A DNA stretch of 10,056 nucleotides from an uncultured Bacilli bacterium (GTDB lineage Bacteria; Bacillota_I; Bacilli_A; RF39; UBA660). A program made the translations under genes and the position numbers. The notes below the pieces were generated by a model that had not been told where the DNA came from, ran no database searches, and saw only the letters and a program-made list of their open reading frames with translations. The stretch lies in the NCBI GenBank assembly GCA_949840855.1, contig CATKYP010000024.1, positions 1 to 10,056 on the forward strand, given 5' to 3'. How positions within the stretch are numbered: the first letter of the stretch is position 1; every line of letters begins with the position of its first letter. Of the stretch, positions 6,729 through 10,056 are shown piece by piece.

Positions 6729-7871
6729 ATGTCAGATAAAAGAGATTATTATAAAGTCTTAGGTGTTTCTAAAGATGCTTCAGAACAAGAAATAAAAAGT
6801 GCTTTTAGAAAATTAGCAAAAAAATACCATCCAGATTTAAATAAAGACGACCCTACAGCAGCTGATAAATTTAAAGAAGCTCAAGAAGCATATGAAGTAT
6901 TATCAGATAAAAATAAAAGAGCAAACTATGATAGATTTGGTCATGCAGGTGTAGGTTCAGGATCAGGAGGCTTTGGAGGCTTTAATGGTGCAAGCTACGG
7001 TTTTGATGCTAGTGATATAGATTTAGGAGATATTTTTGATTCATTTTTTGGCGGCGGCTTTGGAGGAGGTTTTTCTCAAAGAGGAAGCTCTACAAGCAGA
7101 AAACGTTCAGGCGCTGATATGTTAAAAAAAATAAACTTAAGTTTCGAAGAAGCGATCTACGGTTGTGGAAAAGATTTAGAATTAGATGTAGTAGAAGAGT
7201 GTAGTACCTGTAAAGGAGAAGGTGGGCTTAATTCTAAAACCTGTCCAAAGTGCCACGGAAGTGGAACAATAACATCAGAGCAACATACAATATTGGGCTC
7301 ATTCCTTTCTAAAACAACTTGCCCTGATTGCCATGGTAGTGGAAAAACTTATGATAAGACTTGCCCTGATTGCCATGGTTCTGGACAAACAACTAAGCAC
7401 AAAACTATTACTGTTAATATTCCAGCAGGTATTACTACAGGAGATAGATTGCGTCTGTCAAAAAAAGGCGGTCCTGGAAGTAATGGTGGAGAGCCTGGAG
7501 ATTTATATTTAGAATTCTATATAGCAGAACATAAATACTATAAAAGAGAAAATGATGATATATATTTAGATGTTCCAATAACAATTACAGAAGCAATTTT
7601 AGGTTGTAAAAAAGAAATTCCAACTCTATACGGAAGTGTAAAACTAAATATTCCAGCAGGAACTAATAGCGGAGATATACAACGCATTAAAGGAAAAGGA
7701 GTAGATAATAAAGCTAAACGTTCAAAAGGGAATATGTATATAACAATAAAAGTAATAACACCAAAACATTTAACTAGAGAACAAAAAAAATTAATTGAAG
7801 CTTTAGGAAAAACAGAACTAGAAGACGAAGAAATAGAAAAATTTAATAGATTTACAAACGAAAGTTACTAA
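6729..7871 (+). CDS. dnaJ: Chaperone protein DnaJ (type I Hsp40)
   Basis: DnaJ delivers unfolded clients to DnaK and stimulates its ATPase. The 380 residues hold all parts of a type I Hsp40: a J domain (about 5-70) with the HPD motif at 34-36; a Gly/Phe-rich region (about 74-118) with the DIF motif at 101-103; four zinc-binding CxxCxGxG repeats at 158, 172, 198 and 212; and two C-terminal beta domains binding clients. All eight zinc cysteines are present. A GAGGT site (about 6719-6723) precedes the ATG, and the gap to pepF is only 18 bases with no terminator, so it is the last gene of the same operon. A strong terminator follows at once. The prmA and rsmE genes that often follow dnaJ in Firmicutes are absent. 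Identification is firm. Confidence 0.98.
   Translation: MSDKRDYYKVLGVSKDASEQEIKSAFRKLAKKYHPDLNKDDPTAADKFKEAQEAYEVLSDKNKRANYDRFGHAGVGSGSGGFGGFNGASYGFDASDIDLGDIFDSFFGGGFGGGFSQRGSSTSRKRSGADMLKKINLSFEEAIYGCGKDLELDVVEECSTCKGEGGLNSKTCPKCHGSGTITSEQHTILGSFLSKTTCPDCHGSGKTYDKTCPDCHGSGQTTKHKTITVNIPAGITTGDRLRLSKKGGPGSNGGEPGDLYLEFYIAEHKYYKRENDDIYLDVPITITEAILGCKKEIPTLYGSVKLNIPAGTNSGDIQRIKGKGVDNKAKRSKGNMYITIKVITPKHLTREQKKLIEALGKTELEDEEIEKFNRFTNESY
7317..7379 (+). repeat. dnaJ: 21-bp direct repeat inside the dnaJ zinc-finger region
   Basis: Positions 7317-7337 and 7359-7379 are identical over 21 bases and encode the same residues, TCPDCHG, in zinc repeats three and four. The copies start 42 bases apart, in frame. 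The family conserves the protein motif, but identical synonymous codons across both copies suggest recent gene conversion or simply strong codon bias. Confidence 0.7.
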
Positions 7872-7905
7872 AAAGCATTTATCTTTCTTATATAAATGCT
7901 TTTTT
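7870..7905 (+). terminator. Intrinsic terminator of the chaperone operon
   Basis: A stem with AAAGCATTTAT at 7872-7882 and its exact complement at 7892-7902, extendable by two A-T pairs on the outer side, encloses a nine-base loop (7883-7891). It leads into six T residues (7900-7905). It overlaps the dnaJ stop codon, so transcription should end right after dnaJ. The A-run on the left arm gives a short T-run on the minus strand, so it may also act weakly on transcripts from rnhC. Confidence 0.88.
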
Positions 7906-7916
7906 ATAATTTACAC

Positions 7917-7939
7917 AAAATAAAAAGAGCTAACAGCTC
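7917..7939 (-). terminator. Intrinsic terminator of rnhC (minus strand)
   Basis: Read on the minus strand, GAGCT, loop GTT and AGCTC (7939 down to 7927) are followed by TTTTTATTTT (7926 down to 7917). The stem is short, five pairs, but the U-tract is long and directly adjacent. It lies 11 bases past the rnhC stop. With the terminator at 7870-7905 it separates two convergent transcription units. Confidence 0.75.
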
Positions 7940-7950
7940 ATCCTTCATAA

Positions 7951-8850
7951 TTAAAAAATCATAGTTTTTAAAATTCTTTGGGTATTAGCAAAATTAAGTT
8001 TAGCAACTTCTTCTAGTTTTTCTTTGCCATACTTTTCAACAAGCTCTTCGCCAATTTTATCAACCTCAGAGCCAGCACCTTTAACAAGTGGTAGAGAAAG
8101 ATCATCACAAAGCTTCTCAAACTCTTTTAAAAATAAATATCTACTAATAATAGAGGAGCAAGCAACTGCAAGATTCTTATCCTCTGCCTTAGTCATAAAA
8201 GTAATACCTTTTTGTTTATTAGATGCATCTTCAATATATTCATAATATCTTTTTTCTCTAGCAAATTCATCTACTATAATATAATCATAATCAGGATTTT
8301 CTTCATTAATTAATTGAAATAACACCTTATTATGCATAATTGCTTTTATCTTATTCATATTTACATCTTTTGAATATTTTTCGTTATATTCTTTATTATT
8401 CAATATAACACTTCTATATTTTATTTTTTTAGCAATTTGAGGAGCAATCTTCAATATAGTAGAATCATTAATTTTTTTAGAATCTCCTACTCCTAAATCA
8501 TCTAAAAACTTCACATCATCTTTATTAACATAACTAGCTGTAACTACAATTGGACCAAAATAATCGCCTGTTCCAACTTCATCACTTCCTACACTGCTAC
8601 AATTATGATATTTACTATAATCTTCTTTAGGAACATCAGAAATTCCCATCATTTCTTTCCACATACTTGCATCAACATCAGCACTTACCCCTTGAAACAT
8701 AACCTTATTAGATGTATATAAAGTAACTACTGTATCATTATCAACAGCTTGAAAAACAACATATTGTATTTCTTTATCTCTTTTTTTATCAGCATAATAT
8801 TTAATCATTTTTTCCTTGATATCATCGTTAACTTTAAAAACAATGTTCAT
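7951..8850 (-). CDS. rnhC: Ribonuclease HIII
   Basis: RNase HIII cuts the RNA strand of RNA-DNA hybrids, removing R-loops and RNA primers in the cytoplasm. The 299 residues include an N-terminal TBP-like substrate-binding domain (about 1-75), which separates HIII from HII enzymes, and the catalytic domain starting with the HIII signature GSDEVGTGDYFGP (88-100). Likely acidic metal ligands are Asp90, Glu91, Asp194 (IIVDEF) and Asp224 (KAEDKN). I chose the ATG at 8850 because a GAGGTG site lies nine bases upstream; the reading frame stays open to an ATG at 8883, but that start lies upstream of the ribosome site and overlaps the promoter. The gene runs against the chaperone operon and is divergent from cvpA. 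Confidence 0.95.
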   Translation of the reverse strand: MNIVFKVNDDIKEKMIKYYADKKRDKEIQYVVFQAVDNDTVVTLYTSNKVMFQGVSADVDASMWKEMMGISDVPKEDYSKYHNCSSVGSDEVGTGDYFGPIVVTASYVNKDDVKFLDDLGVGDSKKINDSTILKIAPQIAKKIKYRSVILNNKEYNEKYSKDVNMNKIKAIMHNKVLFQLINEENPDYDYIIVDEFAREKRYYEYIEDASNKQKGITFMTKAEDKNLAVACSSIISRYLFLKEFEKLCDDLSLPLVKGAGSEVDKIGEELVEKYGKEKLEEVAKLNFANTQRILKTMIF

Positions 8851-8859
8851 ATATGTAAA

Positions 8860-8877
8860 CACCTCAAAAATATTATA
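8860..8877 (-). promoter_or_regulatory. rnhC ribosome binding site and probable -10 box
   Basis: On the minus strand, GAGGTG (8865 down to 8860) lies nine bases before the ATG ending at 8850, and a consensus TATAAT runs from 8877 down to 8872. The hexamer is so close to the ribosome site that the mRNA leader would be only about 15-20 bases. No good -35 box is seen 16-18 bases upstream. The ribosome site is firm, the promoter moderate. Confidence 0.6.
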
Positions 8878-8895
8878 TCGCATTTAAAAATTTTA

Positions 8896-8904
8896 TGCTA
8901 TAAT
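8896..8904 (+). promoter_or_regulatory. Extended -10 promoter for the cvpA-trx unit
   Basis: TGCTATAAT is a perfect extended -10 element (TGn then TATAAT at 8899-8904). This type of promoter can work without a strong -35 box, and none is seen here. Predicted start is about 8911, leaving a leader of roughly 26 bases. It lies back to back with the rnhC -10 box (8872-8877), so polymerase footprints on the two strands would overlap. Confidence 0.65.
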
Positions 8905-8920
8905 AATATTATTAAAAGAT

Positions 8921-8927
8921 AAGGAGA
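8921..8927 (+). promoter_or_regulatory. Ribosome binding site that favours a TTG start for cvpA
   Basis: AAGGAGA at 8921-8927 directly abuts an in-frame GTG at 8928, which leaves no spacer and makes that codon a poor start. The in-frame TTG at 8937 is nine bases downstream, a normal spacing. The next residues (NYLDW) run into the first membrane helix, as in CvpA-family proteins. Confidence 0.7.
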
Positions 8928-8936
8928 GTGATTAAA

Positions 8937-9662
8937 TTGAATTATTTAGATTGGATAATTATAATATTCATACTTTTATGTATGGTTGTAGGTTCGCAAA
9001 GAGGAGTAATCAAAGAAACAGTAAGCGTAGTAGGAACTATTTTGCTTTTGATATTATCATTTGTATTAATGGGGCCAGTAGCAGGATTATTTTACAAATT
9101 CTTCCCATTTTTCAGTTTTGGGCTAGTTGGGATAAGTTTATCTGCATTAAATATTTTAGTGTATCAAATAATATCATTTGCCATAGTTTTCTTCATTTTA
9201 AACATAATATTAAATGTTATACTATCGCTTACTAATGTAGTAGATAAGTTATTAAGTCTTCTAGTAATAATTAAACCTATATCATCACTACTTGGAGCAG
9301 TTATAGGAATTTTAAGTGGTTATGTTACAGCATTTATAATACTTCTAATTTTATCAGTTCCATTTAGTGCTAGTAAAACATTTCACGAATCAACTATTAA
9401 TAATTTCATCTTAGATAAAACACCTATGTTAACATCATTAACCAAAGATATAAGAAGTGCTACTGATGATATTTATAATTTAACTGTTGACATAGCAAAA
9501 GATACTAATAGTCTTCAAAATGCCAATGTTTACAATCTACAAATGTTAGATATTATGCTAAAATATAATATAATAACTATAAATTCAGTAGATGAATTAA
9601 TAGAACAAAACAAACTAGGTGATATCAAAAATTTAAATAACGTTCTAGATAAATATAGGTAG
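8937..9662 (+). CDS. cvpA: CvpA family membrane protein
   Basis: CvpA-family proteins are small inner-membrane proteins named for a role in colicin V production in E. coli; in Firmicutes their job is poorly known and has been tied to envelope homeostasis. From the TTG at 8937 the protein has 241 residues. Four hydrophobic stretches fit membrane helices at about 6-22, 31-53, 66-99 and 105-142. The N-terminal pattern LDWIIIIFILLCMVVGSQRG (4-23) is typical: a helix, then a Gly-x-x-Arg-Gly turn. A polar, mostly helical C-terminal tail (about 145-241) follows. Its stop codon lies within the ribosome binding site of the thioredoxin gene, so the two are translated together. The family call rests on topology and the N-terminal pattern. 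Confidence 0.85.
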   Translation: MNYLDWIIIIFILLCMVVGSQRGVIKETVSVVGTILLLILSFVLMGPVAGLFYKFFPFFSFGLVGISLSALNILVYQIISFAIVFFILNIILNVILSLTNVVDKLLSLLVIIKPISSLLGAVIGILSGYVTAFIILLILSVPFSASKTFHESTINNFILDKTPMLTSLTKDIRSATDDIYNLTVDIAKDTNSLQNANVYNLQMLDIMLKYNIITINSVDELIEQNKLGDIKNLNNVLDKYR

Positions 9663-9672
9663 GAAAAAGACT

Positions 9673-9972
9673 ATGATTAAGTATTTAGAAAAAGAAATCG
9701 ATTTTCAAAAAGAAATAGAAAAAGAGAATATACTAGTAGATTTTTATGCAGACTGGTGTGGTCCATGTAGAATGCAATCTGATATACTCTTAGAGTTAGA
9801 TAAACAGAAAAATATAGATATATTAAAAGTAAATATAGATAAATTTCCAGAAATAGCAAGCAAATATCAAATAACAAGCATCCCCACATTATTGTTTTTT
9901 AAAAATAACAATATAAAAAATAAAGAAATAGGTGTAAGAAATTTAGAAGAACTGCTAGAATTAACTGAATAA
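9673..9972 (+). CDS. trxA: Thioredoxin
   Basis: Thioredoxin is the small cytoplasmic disulfide reductase that passes electrons from thioredoxin reductase to target proteins. The 99 residues are slightly short of the usual 104-108 but complete in fold. The redox motif WCGPC is at 28-32, preceded by VDFYAD (22-27); the buried-strand Asp56 region (VNIDKFPEIASKY) and the cis-proline Pro71 (SIPTLLFF) are in place. No signal peptide or lipobox is present, so it is cytoplasmic. It starts 10 bases after the cvpA stop, behind AGGTAGG (9657-9663), and is probably co-transcribed with cvpA from the promoter near 8900. The final helix is short. Whether this is the main thioredoxin or a secondary copy cannot be judged from one window. 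Confidence 0.93.
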   Translation: MIKYLEKEIDFQKEIEKENILVDFYADWCGPCRMQSDILLELDKQKNIDILKVNIDKFPEIASKYQITSIPTLLFFKNNNIKNKEIGVRNLEELLELTE

Positions 9973-10028
9973 GGCAAAAAGCTCAAATGTAAAACTAAAT
10001 GCAACTTTGAAGAAGTAAATGCAACAAA

Positions 10029-10056
10029 ATGTATGAAATTAACAAAAAAATAGAAA
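10029..10056 (+). CDS. Possible start of a gene running off the window edge
   Basis: An ATG at 10029 opens a frame (MYEINKKIE) still open at the window end. The frame is closed upstream by TGA at 10008-10010. The only ribosome-site-like sequence, AAGAAG at 10010-10015, is weak and 13 bases away. No terminator separates it from the thioredoxin gene. Nine codons cannot identify a protein; the lysine-rich start would fit a UvrC N-terminus, whose gene follows trxA in some Firmicutes, but that is a guess from context. Confidence 0.25.

Noticed and set aside
8951..9235. 94-codon frame overlapping cvpA in another plus-strand frame
   Set aside because: The overlapping CvpA frame has the ribosome site, membrane topology and family pattern; this frame has none of these.
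9996..10025. Ten-base direct repeat TAAATGCAAC (9996-10005 and 10016-10025)
   Set aside because: Two short copies in AT-rich sequence after the thioredoxin gene; too short and isolated to call a repeat element or attachment site.
1..10056. CRISPR array, insertion sequence, prophage, tRNA or riboswitch
   Set aside because: No regularly spaced repeats, transposase or integrase genes, terminal inverted repeats or recognisable structured RNA were seen; the intergenic gaps are short and accounted for.

Overview
The window looks like a chromosomal segment of a low-G+C Gram-positive bacterium (Firmicutes/Bacillota in the broad sense, or one of their uncultured gut Bacilli-like relatives). The signs are very AT-rich codon use, strong Shine-Dalgarno sites, a CIRCE/HrcA-controlled chaperone operon, a DnaK lacking the ATPase-domain insertion of the Proteobacteria, an RNase HIII, and a CvpA-thioredoxin neighbourhood. 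Tryptophan is TGG wherever I checked it. All nine complete genes end in TAA or TAG, so the sequence reads in the standard bacterial code and gives no sign of TGA recoding. I cannot fix a genus.

Positions 31-1164 encode a secreted, membrane-anchored surface protein: signal peptide, cohesin-like beta domain, Asn-rich spacer, cadherin-like beta-sandwich domain, then a C-terminal membrane helix. A perfect 14-bp hairpin follows it. The 190-bp gap 1165-1354 is a dense control region. It holds that hairpin, an 18-bp perfect palindrome, a sigma-A-type promoter and two CIRCE-type operators, one over the -35 box and one over the transcription start.

Positions 1355-7871 form one apparent operon, hrcA-grpE-dnaK-pepF-dnaJ, closed by a clear intrinsic terminator at 7870-7905. 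HrcA represses the operon through the operators. GrpE, DnaK and DnaJ form the Hsp70 folding machine. An M3-family oligoendopeptidase (pepF) sits between dnaK and dnaJ, which is not the usual order. GrpE carries an unusual cysteine cluster in its N-terminal tail.

A convergent junction with a second terminator (minus strand, 7917-7939) separates the operon from rnhC (RNase HIII, 8850-7951, minus strand). rnhC is divergent from a two-gene unit, cvpA-like (8937-9662) and thioredoxin (9673-9972), across an 86-bp gap with closely packed promoters. The last 84 bases hold only the possible first codons of another gene.

I found no mobile element, CRISPR array, tRNA or rRNA. Nothing here convincingly amounts to a new defence or biosynthetic system. 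The points most worth following are the paired CIRCE operators, the Cys-rich GrpE tail, the peptidase inside the chaperone operon, and the surface protein next to it.
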